In this document: piece after piece, positions 26,524-36,214 of the stretch
How the letters are laid out: each line of letters opens with the position of its first letter
Position numbering within the stretch: position 1 is the first letter of the stretch
NCBI GenBank assembly: GCA_900170005.1
Contig: LT827128.1
Location: 1,674,001 to 1,738,000, forward strand
From: Gordonibacter massiliensis (ex Traore et al. 2017)
GTDB taxonomy: Bacteria > Actinomycetota > Coriobacteriia > Coriobacteriales > Eggerthellaceae
Length of the DNA: 64,000 bases
Direction: 5' to 3'
Made by a program: the position numbers and the translations under genes
The notes under the pieces: model-generated
The model's database searches: none
What the model was told of the DNA's origin: nothing
The model's input: only the letters and a program-made list of their open reading frames with translations

Positions 26524-27558
26524 CTAAATCTTGTAGTACCCCTTGTACCAGTGCGCGAACCTCCGCAAACCGTCTTCAAGCGAGATCGAGGGCCTGAAGC
26601 CGAAGTCCCGTTCAAGCGCCGACGTGTCGGCAAAGGTCACGGGGACGTCTCCTGGCTGCATGGGGACAAGCTCCATGTGATCCTCAATGCTGAAGTCGGC
26701 AGGCAGCACACCCTCCTGCACAAGAACCCGCCCTAAGGTGGAGACGAATTCTGTGAGGTTCTCAGGGCGGCTGTTCCCGATGTTGTAGAGCCGGTAGGGA
26801 GCAACAGGTAAGCTGTCTTTTCCTGTGGCGCGGATAGGAGGGCCGGTCATCACGTGCATGATGCCCTCGACGATGTCATCCACATAGGTGAAGTCCCGTT
26901 TGCAGTCGCCGTAGTTGAATATCTTGATGGCCTCACCGCGCACGAGCTTGTCGGTGAACCCGAAGTAGGCCATGTCGGGGCGCCCCAAAGGGCCGTAGAC
27001 CGTGAAGAAGCGAAGCCCGGTGCAGGGAATATCGTAGAGTTTAGCGTAGGCGTGAGCCATGAGTTCGTTGGACTTCTTGGTGGCCGCATAGAGCGATACC
27101 GGCGAATCGACGCGGTCGGACTCCGAGAATGGCACCTTTTCGTTGCCGCCGTAGACGGAGGAAGAGGATGCGAACACGAGGTGCTCCACGGGATAGCGCC
27201 GGCAAGCCTCAAGGATGTTGAAGAAGCCGATCAGGTTGGAGTCGACGTAGGCTCGCGGGTTCTCTATGGAGTATCGCACACCTGCCTGCGCGGCGAGACT
27301 CACAACAACATTAGGATGAAACTGATTGAAAATGCCATCAACAACACCCTCATCAGCGAGGTCCCCTTTCACAAACGCGAAGCAACCTGTCCCCCTGTCC
27401 ACCTCACGCAACATTTGAAGTCGGTCCTCTTTGATTCCAACATCATAATAATCATTACAATTATCCAAGCCTATTACCTCATGCTCCGACTCCGATAATA
27501 GCCGTTTGCATAAGAATGCTCCAATAAACCCAGCGGCACCTGTCACTAAAACTTTCAT
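26524..27558 (-). CDS. NAD-dependent epimerase, probably UDP-glucuronate 4-epimerase
   Basis: 344 residues of the extended short-chain dehydrogenase type. GAAGFIGAFLCKRL binds NAD; SSSSVYGGN and the catalytic SLYAATKKSNE (Tyr-x-x-x-Lys) follow. The long insert LDNCNDYYDVGIKEDRL and NPRAYVDSNLIGFFNILE are characteristic of UDP-glucuronate epimerases. Next to ugd, it would convert UDP-glucuronate to UDP-galacturonate. Confidence 0.9.
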   Translation of the reverse strand: MKVLVTGAAGFIGAFLCKRLLSESEHEVIGLDNCNDYYDVGIKEDRLQMLREVDRGTGCFAFVKGDLADEGVVDGIFNQFHPNVVVSLAAQAGVRYSIENPRAYVDSNLIGFFNILEACRRYPVEHLVFASSSSVYGGNEKVPFSESDRVDSPVSLYAATKKSNELMAHAYAKLYDIPCTGLRFFTVYGPLGRPDMAYFGFTDKLVRGEAIKIFNYGDCKRDFTYVDDIVEGIMHVMTGPPIRATGKDSLPVAPYRLYNIGNSRPENLTEFVSTLGRVLVQEGVLPADFSIEDHMELVPMQPGDVPVTFADTSALERDFGFRPSISLEDGLRRFAHWYKGYYKI

Positions 27559-27572
27559 CTTCTACTCCATTA

Positions 27573-28037
27573 CTATTCCCTACTGTATTTTGATTTTGCA
27601 GGACTACCCACCAGTACATCTTGTTTTCTTGTTGCGCTTTTGGTGACAACCGCCCCCGCAGCAACAATCGTTCCATCAGCAATGGAGATTGGCCCCACTA
27701 TTGTCGCTCCTGAATAGACAATGCAATCTGATCCGATTACTGGATAGCCGGCTATCTCCCTATTCGCACGGCCTAGTGTAACGTTTTGAAAAATTACACT
27801 GCGATCACCGATTTCAACACCTTCCCCAATTACAATCCCAGTTGGATGAGGGAATTCGACATCTTCGCCAATGATTGCGGTAGGTGGTATGTAGCACGAA
27901 TATCGATAGATTATCTTATTCCAGAGGTACTTTGTAGCCACTTTGTTACCCTTTAAATAAGACCTTCTCATGCGACGATAATCTCTTACTATTCGCATGC
28001 TCGGGTTAATGGTCGTCTTAATATATTTCTTTAGCAC
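27573..28037 (-). CDS. Hexapeptide-repeat acyltransferase (CysE-like)
   Basis: 154 residues from a GTG at 28037 with AAGGAAGG just upstream and 13 bases after the previous stop; a longer reading frame would overlap the previous gene by 59 bases and is less likely. The left-handed beta-helix repeats (IIGEDVEFPHPTGIVIGEG, VIGSDCIVYSGATIVGPI, GTIVAAGAVV) match serine-acetyltransferase-like O-acetyltransferases. It probably acetylates a sugar of the capsule. Confidence 0.82.
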   Translation of the reverse strand: MLKKYIKTTINPSMRIVRDYRRMRRSYLKGNKVATKYLWNKIIYRYSCYIPPTAIIGEDVEFPHPTGIVIGEGVEIGDRSVIFQNVTLGRANREIAGYPVIGSDCIVYSGATIVGPISIADGTIVAAGAVVTKSATRKQDVLVGSPAKSKYSRE

Positions 28038-28050
28038 TTCGAAGCCTTCC

Positions 28051-28545
28051 TTACTGCTCCTGGACGACTTCGGCAATATCAACAAAAGAATTATCTTGAG
28101 GACCATCACGCAGAATTACGCGACACGGATCCCCAAGAACGGCAGTGCAGTTATCCGGGAGATCGATAACGACAACGCAATTTGCACCAATTCTCACGTT
28201 GTCTCCAACTCGAACCCCACCAATGACCTTGGCTCCAGCTCCAATATAGACATTATTCCCGATCTTCGGGGCACCCGGTTTCTTGCTTCCTTTTGTTGTA
28301 TTTGACCCAATCGTCACCTGGTGAAATACCGTGCAGTTCTCTCCGATTTCTGCGTTTCGAGAAACGAGGATTCCGTTAAGGCCATGAGGAAGATAGAAAG
28401 GGTTGATTTTTTTGGAATAGGGGATCTCAGAATTCTGATGGCTCATCCTCCATTTAGAGTACACCTTCCCTATAAACCAGCTCGGACTATACCTCGGAGA
28501 ATAAGTGGCTCTTCTCCAACAATTCCAGAATTTATCCGGTTCCAT
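28051..28545 (-). CDS. Hexapeptide-repeat acyltransferase (second)
   Basis: 164 residues from the ATG at 28545 (AAAGGG site); a GTG eight codons upstream is an alternative. Repeats such as LVSRNAEIGENCTVFHQVTI, IGNNVYIGAGAKVIGGV and VGDNVRIGANCVVV build a beta-helix. The start overlaps the Wzy-like stop by 14 bases. It is probably a second O-acetyltransferase of the same glycan. Confidence 0.85.
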   Translation of the reverse strand: MEPDKFWNCWRRATYSPRYSPSWFIGKVYSKWRMSHQNSEIPYSKKINPFYLPHGLNGILVSRNAEIGENCTVFHQVTIGSNTTKGSKKPGAPKIGNNVYIGAGAKVIGGVRVGDNVRIGANCVVVIDLPDNCTAVLGDPCRVILRDGPQDNSFVDIAEVVQEQ

Positions 28546-29800
28546 CGCTAGCCCTTTCGTTCCTGACACGATATTTAAGAATTAGCCCCAATATGAAAAA
28601 CAGGTATACGGCACTAAAAGGAGTGAAGAACGCTGATTCCCCGAAAGATGAAAGGAGCAGATACAGCATGATGGAAATTGGGCTAAGCCACTCGATTCCG
28701 TTTCTCTTTGCTATTTGGAATATCGTCCTGAATAGCGAGATGACAATCGCGATAAATAGAACGAAGCCAATCCATCCAAATTGCCCAATTAGCGCTGGCC
28801 AAAATGAGTCTGTGATATAGTTGCCTGTTTCTTGAGATAAACCATATACTCCGCTCACGCCATATTGCGAATACACGGGAGAATAATGCTCGAACGACAT
28901 GTTCGTCCCGAAAGAGGCGAATCCCAAGCCTAGCGGAAATGAAGAATTTGCAATTAGGATGCTTGTGTCGAGCATTACCCTGCGCGCTTGATTAATGTCT
29001 CCATAGTACTCATTAAGCGCGCCCCAACCCACAAAAGCAACAGCACAGGCAGCGATAGGGTAATGATACCAAGAGTAATGCTTCGATTTCGCAAACAGAA
29101 AGAGGGCAGCGAAGGCGGCAACGAATCCAAAGGCCTTGCTTCTCATTGTTAGAATCATGAGCAATAGCGCAAGTGCAATCCATGCAATATTTTGTTTTCT
29201 ATTAATGGACAGCACCGCAACAACACCAACTAACGCTTGCACAACATATGTCGGATGAGGAAACACAAATTTATATGATGGGACTCCATACCTAACGCCG
29301 GCCATTGTGTCAGCACCAGCTGCAATACCAACTAGCCACCCTACGACCATAGCTATGATGATTAGTTTAGAAACTCTTTCGATTTGGCCTAACAAACCAT
29401 TTGACTCATGAAACAAAACCTGAACCGAGACAAACGTAATGATAAATTTGAAACAAGTGAAAGCATCGTTTGCCGCCACGCCAATCGTCCGATATTCGGA
29501 AACTGCAGTTGAAAGAGCCCCGATCGCCAATAGCCCTACAGCTAAATAGCAGACTCGCCAGTATCGAAAATCATCAACGCTTCCTGGGCGTGATGCTTTC
29601 ACAATAGCAGCAACAAAGAGTGTCAGTACGGCAATCTCGTCAATATACGACAGCATTGGATTAATCGCCTGCAACGACGCTTCAAAAAACAATGCTATAA
29701 ACACTACGAGACAATATAGATCGGTCAGCTTTAGATCAAGAATGCTACTAGGGGAAGCGAATGCACTTTGTTTTTTATTAACTGCTCGCTCAATCATCAT
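28532..29800 (-). CDS. O-antigen/capsule polymerase (Wzy-like)
   Basis: 422 residues with about ten hydrophobic segments and a large outside loop between about 270 and 325 (ARRVMLDTSILIANSSFPLG onward), the usual layout of Wzy/O-antigen ligase-type proteins. It should polymerise lipid-linked repeat units on the outer membrane face. Sequence identity in this family is always low; the call rests on topology and its position beside the flippase. Its ATG shares one base with the flippase stop (TAATG). Confidence 0.8.
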   Translation of the reverse strand: MMIERAVNKKQSAFASPSSILDLKLTDLYCLVVFIALFFEASLQAINPMLSYIDEIAVLTLFVAAIVKASRPGSVDDFRYWRVCYLAVGLLAIGALSTAVSEYRTIGVAANDAFTCFKFIITFVSVQVLFHESNGLLGQIERVSKLIIIAMVVGWLVGIAAGADTMAGVRYGVPSYKFVFPHPTYVVQALVGVVAVLSINRKQNIAWIALALLLMILTMRSKAFGFVAAFAALFLFAKSKHYSWYHYPIAACAVAFVGWGALNEYYGDINQARRVMLDTSILIANSSFPLGLGFASFGTNMSFEHYSPVYSQYGVSGVYGLSQETGNYITDSFWPALIGQFGWIGFVLFIAIVISLFRTIFQIAKRNGIEWLSPISIMLYLLLSSFGESAFFTPFSAVYLFFILGLILKYRVRNERASDGTG

Positions 29801-31209
29801 TATCCAACCTGCCTATCCGGCAAGTTCTTCAATTCGATTACGGCAGACCAGGCGGGCTTTGCCACGATGGCCAGACTCACAACAAATAAGATCAATGACA
29901 TGGCGATCGAATGCGAGCTATCGAGAAAGAAGGCTCCAAAACTTTCAATCGTAAACAAAAGCAGCATTACGACCGGAAAGAACGAATCCTGAAATCCAAT
30001 GAGTTCTTTCGCTCTCCGACGTCTCGCAATCAAGGTCAGGCCCATACCGAAAGCCAAAGCACAGGCAGCGGCAAAAGGCCCGAAGATTGGCACTCCAATC
30101 ACTGTCGCAACAACAGTAACAATCATTCCCGCTATGCTGGTGAATGCGATCTCCTTCATCTTCAATGCAGCTTGAAACGCATTTCCGTAATTCGTCGCCA
30201 TGATGCTAAATACCGCATACAGCAGCACTGGCGATATAAGATAGAAGGACTCAACGTATTCCGTGTCTCCGAGGAAACAGTAGAATAGCGATATGGCAGG
30301 TAGACCGACGATCGCTACCGATATGAGAATTTTCCAAAGATTATCGATGGTGGTTTTGAAATATGCAGCCATCGAGTTGTCGTTTATTCGGAGTATCGTC
30401 TCTTCAACAAGAGCCATTGAAACAACTCCTCCGATCGACGTCACAATCGCTCCAAACTTCACTGCGAAAACATACAGACCATTTTCCGAGAATCCTAGTG
30501 TTGAAGCGATTACCACACGGCCAAAGCCGGTCAAAACAAGAAGGCTGACCAAGTTCAAAATCAGAGGGCTTGAAAAGCAAACAAATTTTTTGAATATTTC
30601 GAAGGAAAATGGGTGTGCAAAAGCATTTCTTATTAGTTTGCACTCTCGCTCTATCGAAACAAAAATAGCAACTTGCCCAATCAGGTATGAAAGGCACAAT
30701 CCAAATAATTCAAGTCTGAAAACGCAAGCTGTAAGCACCGTCAGAAGAAAATACACGAAAGCGCCAATTATGCCCGCCCTCATATACAAATCAGATCTGC
30801 TCTGTGCACGCGCCATATATTGCCAAACCTGAGTCAGTCCCTGAATCGAGGTCATAAGAGTTGCTGCAAGCGCTATTGATCGGTCTTCGCCCGTAAAAAC
30901 GAGCGAGCAAAGAACGCATGCGAGAAATGAAAGACCTATGATACAGAGGCAATACTTTGCGACGGTGGCGAGCGGCGCTCTTAGGTTTTCGGAGTTTTCC
31001 CCGATGCAAAAACGGAGAACCGCTTCCCATATGGAAATGTATACAATTGGCGCAGCTATTCCTGCAATTGTCTGAGAATAGTCAAAAGCCCCCAGGCTTC
31101 CTGAAGTTACAGCAAATGCGTATATGGGTATAAATAGAGCCTGCATAACCTTCGATGCAGCGTTCCCAATAAAATAGAGCCCGGTTTTCTTTACTAGCTG
31201 ATTAGCCAC
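29800..31209 (-). CDS. Polysaccharide flippase (Wzx/MATE-like)
   Basis: 469 residues with about 12-14 membrane segments; the N-terminus LVKKTGLYFIGNAASKVMQA is typical of polysaccharide exporters (PST family). It should move undecaprenyl-linked repeat units across the membrane. The GTG start overlaps the previous gene by 8 bases. Confidence 0.9.
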   Translation of the reverse strand: MANQLVKKTGLYFIGNAASKVMQALFIPIYAFAVTSGSLGAFDYSQTIAGIAAPIVYISIWEAVLRFCIGENSENLRAPLATVAKYCLCIIGLSFLACVLCSLVFTGEDRSIALAATLMTSIQGLTQVWQYMARAQSRSDLYMRAGIIGAFVYFLLTVLTACVFRLELFGLCLSYLIGQVAIFVSIERECKLIRNAFAHPFSFEIFKKFVCFSSPLILNLVSLLVLTGFGRVVIASTLGFSENGLYVFAVKFGAIVTSIGGVVSMALVEETILRINDNSMAAYFKTTIDNLWKILISVAIVGLPAISLFYCFLGDTEYVESFYLISPVLLYAVFSIMATNYGNAFQAALKMKEIAFTSIAGMIVTVVATVIGVPIFGPFAAACALAFGMGLTLIARRRRAKELIGFQDSFFPVVMLLLFTIESFGAFFLDSSHSIAMSLILFVVSLAIVAKPAWSAVIELKNLPDRQVG

Positions 31210-32365
31210 TTAACCCCGACTTGTTTTTCATGAAATCCACGATGTTAGCCGCCCGGCTTCTTAAAGTCAGCCCCTTCGCTTTTTCCTCACTCCCGCAACC
31301 CAATTGTTCGCGCAGGGCGGCATTGTCGCGCAGGCACACAATCGCTTCTCTAATTTCATCAACTGAATTGGGGTTTATCAATAACGAATTGGAGTGGTCC
31401 AAAATGTCATAATTGAATGGAAGGTCTGCTGAGATTACCGGGCAGCCGCACGCAACGGCTTCAACGATTGCGTTTGAACAGCCCTCGCATAATGTTGGAA
31501 GAACGAATACATCGATTGCGCTGTAAAAATACGGCAAATCCTCGTTATTGACCGAAGAAGCCATAATACACTTTCGACCAACTGGAGCTAATTCGCCCGA
31601 TCCAGCACAAGCCATTAAAACATGCTCTATAGAGTCAACTGCTTCTTCAAGTCTTTTGACCCCTTTTTCGTAATCGAATCGTCCGCAATAGCCTACAATG
31701 AACGCGTCTTTAGGCATGTCAAATTTGCTTCTTGACACGCTTTTATCTCTCTTGAAAAAACGTTCCGGCCTAAAACCATTGGGAAAGACCCCTATTGCTG
31801 CAGGATCCACCAAGGATCTATCAACCAAGTAGTCTCTGTTCTGTCCCGAAACGGCAATTACACCGCTTATATTCGAAAGCTCTTCTTTCAGTCTAGCTAT
31901 GCCTCCCATTTTCTTATCTGCCACAAACAGAGCTTCACCATGTGCGAAGAACGCGGGGAGTTGGTATTTCCTACCCAAGCGAGAAGCACTTATTCCTGCG
32001 GGTATAATGAAATGCGCGTATAAAACATCTGGCATTCCGTTCATTCGCTGCAGCTCCTGGTCTACAGCCAAGGTAAAAGCATCAACTGTTAATGGAGCCA
32101 GAGTGCGTGATCCATACTGTTTAGTTTGCCCAAAATTGATATACAAGGGGTGACGAATTTCAACGACGGCTCCGCTCTCTGTTCTCTCGGTTCTTGCCTT
32201 TCTTATCGCACGAATGCTTCTGAAGCTCGTATTTATGGCAATTGGGTTAATGACGACACAGTCGCAACCTAAGTCTGCAAACGTCCATACGAGTTGCTGG
32301 ATAAAGACGCATGCGGTTCGGTTTTCTTCTGTAGGGTATTTATGTGCAATAATGGCGATTTTCAA
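31202..32365 (-). CDS. GT4 family glycosyltransferase
   Basis: 387 residues with the GT-B fold. The C-terminal domain has VGYCGRFDYEKGVKRLEEA, then FVLPTLCEGCSNAIVEAVAC containing the E-x7-E motif. It is cytoplasmic, adding one sugar to the lipid-linked repeat unit. The start overlaps the previous gene by four bases (ATGA). Donor and acceptor cannot be told from sequence. Confidence 0.92.
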   Translation of the reverse strand: MKIAIIAHKYPTEENRTACVFIQQLVWTFADLGCDCVVINPIAINTSFRSIRAIRKARTERTESGAVVEIRHPLYINFGQTKQYGSRTLAPLTVDAFTLAVDQELQRMNGMPDVLYAHFIIPAGISASRLGRKYQLPAFFAHGEALFVADKKMGGIARLKEELSNISGVIAVSGQNRDYLVDRSLVDPAAIGVFPNGFRPERFFKRDKSVSRSKFDMPKDAFIVGYCGRFDYEKGVKRLEEAVDSIEHVLMACAGSGELAPVGRKCIMASSVNNEDLPYFYSAIDVFVLPTLCEGCSNAIVEAVACGCPVISADLPFNYDILDHSNSLLINPNSVDEIREAIVCLRDNAALREQLGCGSEEKAKGLTLRSRAANIVDFMKNKSGLSG

Positions 32366-33447
32366 CTCGCGAGAACCTCCCGCAATATCCGTTCAGTTGA
32401 GTCACCGAAAATTGGGCCAATATTCACTTGATGCCAATCAATGCTCGAATCAATCAAATTGTATTCGATGATTTTTACGACCCCCGAAGAATCAACCGTA
32501 ATGTCCCAATTAATTAGCTTGAAATGAGCGAGTCTGCAATGGGCTGATTGGACGACGCTAAGAATGCTCGACCACCCAGGAATCGATTCTCCTGCAAAAT
32601 TTTCCATTGTTGAGAGTTCCGTTACCTGATTCAAATCATGATCAAGGCCTTTGTCGGTAAGCTGACCCGCGTTGACGTCGATCTGCACCAAGACACCGCC
32701 TGAACTCACATTATCGACTTGCGACCCCGGCGCTCCTACCCTCAAAAACGCCGATAACACTCGAAAATCCCCATTTAAGAACATAGAAACCAACCGAATT
32801 GTATTGGTTGAAGTTGTGTTGAATTTCGCAAAGAAATCATGTTGGTTTATTCTGCGTTGCACGACGAAATCTCCGCAGTATTCAATTTTGTATTGTTCAA
32901 AATGGTTTAGGGTAATAGCGTCTCCTTCAACGATTTGGACGCCACGCCCCCCGCCTGAATTGAGGGATGGCTTGATGACAATTTCACCAGCGTTCTCAAG
33001 TTCATTTTCAAACCAAGGCCATGACCTTAAGTTAAAATCAGCGTCAAGAATAGTGCCTGATATGCATCTAGCAATTACGGAAGGCGAATGCTCTTCTCCT
33101 ATATGCAAGTCCATATAGTTTTTATCTTGAAAACCTGGCAACAATTCAAAATTGACAAGCCTGGGCTCAATTTCGCCATGCCAAACCTCATTTGGAATCA
33201 ACCGAGGATCATTTCTGAGGCCTTTAGATTTATACATTCTGTAATCATACAGGGATGGTCTAATTCGGTATGCTTTCCAGAAATTTTTAATCTCTTTCCT
33301 ATACCCTGGCTCAAGTTTCGGCAATCCAGAATATGATTGACGGCTTTTAATCCTGTAAACGTATTTCATTACGAACCTGTACAATGATTCGATCATGGAA
33401 AGCACTCTGCTGAATAATCTATCCTTCATCCCTATTTCCGTTTTCAC
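32362..33447 (-). CDS. Sugar-transfer-associated ATP-grasp protein
   Basis: 361 residues (a start six codons later, at an ATG at 33429, is possible). It shows ATP-grasp signs: VIKPSLNSGGGRGVQIVEG, an FVVQRRINQH strand and a C-terminal metal-binding IIEYNLIDSSIDW. This matches the sugar-transfer ATP-grasp type found in capsule loci. The reaction is presumably ATP-driven ligation of a carboxylate (uronic acid or amino acid) during glycan assembly, not demonstrated for this family. Confidence 0.75.
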   Translation of the reverse strand: MKTEIGMKDRLFSRVLSMIESLYRFVMKYVYRIKSRQSYSGLPKLEPGYRKEIKNFWKAYRIRPSLYDYRMYKSKGLRNDPRLIPNEVWHGEIEPRLVNFELLPGFQDKNYMDLHIGEEHSPSVIARCISGTILDADFNLRSWPWFENELENAGEIVIKPSLNSGGGRGVQIVEGDAITLNHFEQYKIEYCGDFVVQRRINQHDFFAKFNTTSTNTIRLVSMFLNGDFRVLSAFLRVGAPGSQVDNVSSGGVLVQIDVNAGQLTDKGLDHDLNQVTELSTMENFAGESIPGWSSILSVVQSAHCRLAHFKLINWDITVDSSGVVKIIEYNLIDSSIDWHQVNIGPIFGDSTERILREVLAS

Positions 33448-33473
33448 TTTGACAACAAATCCTTGCTCTTACG

Positions 33474-34346
33474 CTATGGACGAAGCGGCAGTCGCAGCCC
33501 TTTTCCCAGTTCGAAATCTGCTGTTTGCGGATTAAATCTATCGAAGCCGGCACCATCGGTGAAGGTCAACTCGCCGAATATCGGTTTTTCGTCTACGACG
33601 TAATAATCAACACGAACCAGATTGAAGTCTTTTGACAATTTGTTTGCGTAGTCCAGAAGGCTAGACAGGCATTTCGGTTTACCCATTGCTACCGTTGCAT
33701 TTGGATAGCCGTATTCAACACCATCAATATGCTTCCATTCTGGAGTGAACAAGTCTGAAGTATGCTTGCCGAAGCGCCCTTCGTGCACCGCTATGAAAGA
33801 AGGTTTTCCGTTATAGCAATATATTTTGAAGTCAGGGAGCCCATCAGGGCTTTCTAAGAACTTCTCAACGATGATCCTAGGAGGGTAAACGCCATAGAAC
33901 CATTCCCCGTAGCAAGGAAGGAAGGGGCTATTCAGCCACTTCTTACATTTCGAGATCAGTTGCTTTCGGTCAACGGCTTTATTATCCAGACAAATATAAT
34001 TGAACGTCGATCCGTGAGTTGCTTTCACTACATACTTATCCGGCAGTGAGTCAAACGGAATTTCCTCAGGATTTGCCCCTTCCCAAAGAAGCTCGTTAAG
34101 CGAGTCTCCACACCCTTTCTCTGTGACGTACTCTCTGACGGCATATTTGTCGCTGCAAATTGGGAATAGAGGATTTCTGTCATATAGCTTTATCCACTGA
34201 ATCTTTTCATTCAGACTCGCAGGATCATCCAAATTCAGCGAATAACCTTGTTTTAGTCTAAACAACGTACGCAAGGTAAGCTGCGGAGATATTTTATATA
34301 AGCAGTTAAACGGCATCAGTATTGCGTTTTTTAGAGCAGTGTTCAA
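33474..34346 (-). CDS. TupA-like ATP-grasp protein
   Basis: 290 residues if it begins at a TTG (34346) that overlaps the previous stop and has GAGGA upstream; an ATG at 34316 is the alternative. Motifs LNEKIQWIKLYDRNPLF, CSDKYAVREYV, VVKATHGS and RVDYYVVDEKPIFGELTF are those of the TupA-like ATP-grasp family, named for teichuronopeptide synthesis in alkaliphilic bacilli. A role in adding amino acid or peptide to glucuronate residues would fit the uronic-acid genes nearby. Confidence 0.82.
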   Translation of the reverse strand: MNTALKNAILMPFNCLYKISPQLTLRTLFRLKQGYSLNLDDPASLNEKIQWIKLYDRNPLFPICSDKYAVREYVTEKGCGDSLNELLWEGANPEEIPFDSLPDKYVVKATHGSTFNYICLDNKAVDRKQLISKCKKWLNSPFLPCYGEWFYGVYPPRIIVEKFLESPDGLPDFKIYCYNGKPSFIAVHEGRFGKHTSDLFTPEWKHIDGVEYGYPNATVAMGKPKCLSSLLDYANKLSKDFNLVRVDYYVVDEKPIFGELTFTDGAGFDRFNPQTADFELGKGLRLPLRP

Positions 34347-34837
34347 CTGTTCCTCGCTATAATCGTTTGCAAATAGGCATCGAGGTCTTCGCAAAAGATC
34401 TCATTGTTTGAAACATACTTCGGGAATGTGTTCTGCAGGCATTCTAAATACACAGCCCCGAGATGCTCTATGTCGATGCATGAACAAATGAAGCCACGTT
34501 CCGCAAATAGTTCAACAATCTGAGTTTGGTGGTCATCAACATGTTCCCCAAATTCTTCCAAACGAGGAACAGCGACTACTTTCTTCCCTGCTTTTAGTGA
34601 AGCTATGATCGCACCAGTTCCACCATGCGTTATTACCACATCACACTTTTGAATGGCAGATAAAAAGTCATCCCTATCCATAAATGCCCGAGATTCGAAG
34701 TTTTTGGCGACGTATGGAGAGTGCCCTGTCTGTGCAAGCACGTTATCCTTTATCACCCCTTCACCAATCAACTCATCAACAGCCTCAAGCAATCTAATGA
34801 ATTGAAATTTCTGAGAACCTACCGTAACGAAGACCAT
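34343..34837 (-). CDS. Alg13/PssE-like glycosyltransferase catalytic subunit
   Basis: 164 residues equal to the C-terminal half of a GT28 (MurG-like) enzyme: FVTVGSQKFQFIRLLEAVDE, then VVITHGGTGAIIASL for the nucleotide sugar, and VPRLEEFGEHVDDHQ. It works with the membrane-associated Alg14-like subunit encoded directly upstream, adding the second sugar to the lipid carrier. The ten-base spacing supports a complex. Confidence 0.9.
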   Translation of the reverse strand: MVFVTVGSQKFQFIRLLEAVDELIGEGVIKDNVLAQTGHSPYVAKNFESRAFMDRDDFLSAIQKCDVVITHGGTGAIIASLKAGKKVVAVPRLEEFGEHVDDHQTQIVELFAERGFICSCIDIEHLGAVYLECLQNTFPKYVSNNEIFCEDLDAYLQTIIARNS

Positions 34838-34847
34838 TCAATCTCCT

Positions 34848-35327
34848 CTAGTAGATTCCACCGACATAGATTGCATCAGGGAAAATATCGAGCATGCTCT
34901 CCCATTGAACGTAGAAACGATCGGCATACTTGTGTAAAAGTTTTCCAGTTTCGGTAGCATCTTTAGTTTTCGCAAATGATTCAATATATACAAGCTTTCT
35001 CCCAAATAATTTCGAGAGCAAGCATATAGGGACACAAGACAAGACCCCTGTTGTCACAACAACGTCAGGGCGCTCCTTAATGAAAATTGCTAATGACTTG
35101 AACGAATTAGCTATAAGCTTAACGGCGCATGACCTCTCGGACCTGCTCAATTGAATCATGTAATAGCTTTTAGAACTCGAACTTGATGAATACTTTGTTC
35201 TTTCGGTAATAACGAACCCGTCATACTTTCTGATCAGCGGGCCCAAAGCCAGTAACTGTTCATAATGTCCACCCGAAGAAGCGGCAAAACAAACCTTGAG
35301 TTTATCGGCATTCGCTCCTTTATCCAT
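34848..35327 (-). CDS. Alg14/PssD-like membrane subunit
   Basis: 159 residues with CFAASSGGHYEQLLAL at the N-terminus, the Alg14 signature, then a hydrophobic segment (DVVVTTGVLSCVPICLLSKL) and SFAKTKDATETGKLLHKYAD. It anchors and completes the acceptor site for the Alg13-like partner that follows. Confidence 0.9.
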   Translation of the reverse strand: MDKGANADKLKVCFAASSGGHYEQLLALGPLIRKYDGFVITERTKYSSSSSSKSYYMIQLSRSERSCAVKLIANSFKSLAIFIKERPDVVVTTGVLSCVPICLLSKLFGRKLVYIESFAKTKDATETGKLLHKYADRFYVQWESMLDIFPDAIYVGGIY

Positions 35328-35341
35328 ATGAAACGAACCTC

Positions 35342-36091
35342 CTAGTTACCCTGCGCCATCAAAACAACAAACACCGTTTTAACCACCTGGCGGAAGTCGG
35401 CAAAAATCCCACATTGTTTTATGTACAGCAAATCGAGATCAACCCACTCGTCGAAAGTGATCTGATCACGATCCATTCGCGTCTGCCAGTAGCAAGTAAT
35501 ACCTGGTTTGACCAGGAGTCTTTGCTTTTGGCGTTCAGAATACAGTGCCGCCTCTCTTGGCAAGCTTGGACGAGGTCCCACGATAGAGATTCTTGATCCC
35601 AGGCAGTTAATGAACTGGGGCAATTCGTCTAAAGAGAGCTTCCTGATGACGCGACCGACGCGCGTGATGCGGGGATCGCGTTTAATCTTGAATACCGGAC
35701 CTGTCTTCTCGTTGAGGATCATCAGCCTGTCGAGCTGCGCTTCGGCATCGACATACATGCTACGGAACTTCCACATCATGAAACGCTCGCCGCCCTTGCC
35801 GACGCGCTCCTGTTTGAAGATGACAGGCCCCTTAGGGTCGTCGATCTTAATGGCGATGGCGATAAGAGCGTAGAGCCAACAGAAGAGGATTAACACCGTG
35901 GCGCTGAAAACGATGTCGAAGGCGCGTTTGACGAAGCGGTAGAACCAACGCTCCTCGTCGATGCGCCGGGCCGCCTCGTAGACCTCAGGATCCGGCAGGA
36001 GCCCTTCAGGCTCTTCTTCAACCATGTCGTAGACAAGGCTGCCATGTATGGTCTTCTCGACTGCCACTTCCGCCTCCCCGTCCACCGCCAT
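35342..36091 (-). CDS. Priming sugar phosphotransferase (undecaprenyl-phosphate glycosyl-1-phosphate transferase)
   Basis: 249 residues from an ATG at 36091 with GAGGAG six bases upstream; a GTG at 36112 is weaker. One N-terminal membrane segment (about 60-80) is followed by the conserved cytosolic domain: KRAFDIVFS, PVIFKQERVGKGG, MWKFRSMYVDAE, KLSLDELPQFINCL and VGPRPSLPRE. It starts the lipid-linked repeat unit, so it sets flux through the operon. It belongs to the WbaP/WcaJ C-terminal domain type. Confidence 0.94.
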   Translation of the reverse strand: MAVDGEAEVAVEKTIHGSLVYDMVEEEPEGLLPDPEVYEAARRIDEERWFYRFVKRAFDIVFSATVLILFCWLYALIAIAIKIDDPKGPVIFKQERVGKGGERFMMWKFRSMYVDAEAQLDRLMILNEKTGPVFKIKRDPRITRVGRVIRKLSLDELPQFINCLGSRISIVGPRPSLPREAALYSERQKQRLLVKPGITCYWQTRMDRDQITFDEWVDLDLLYIKQCGIFADFRQVVKTVFVVLMAQGN

Positions 36092-36214
36092 CGCGTTCTC
36101 CTCGATGGTCACGCTGCCGCCTTTTCGCGGCGGATCGTGTGGCTGGCTCGACGCACGGTTACCTTGTCCGACTCGACGGACGACTCGACGGCAGATGAAG
36201 CACTGGAATCAACG

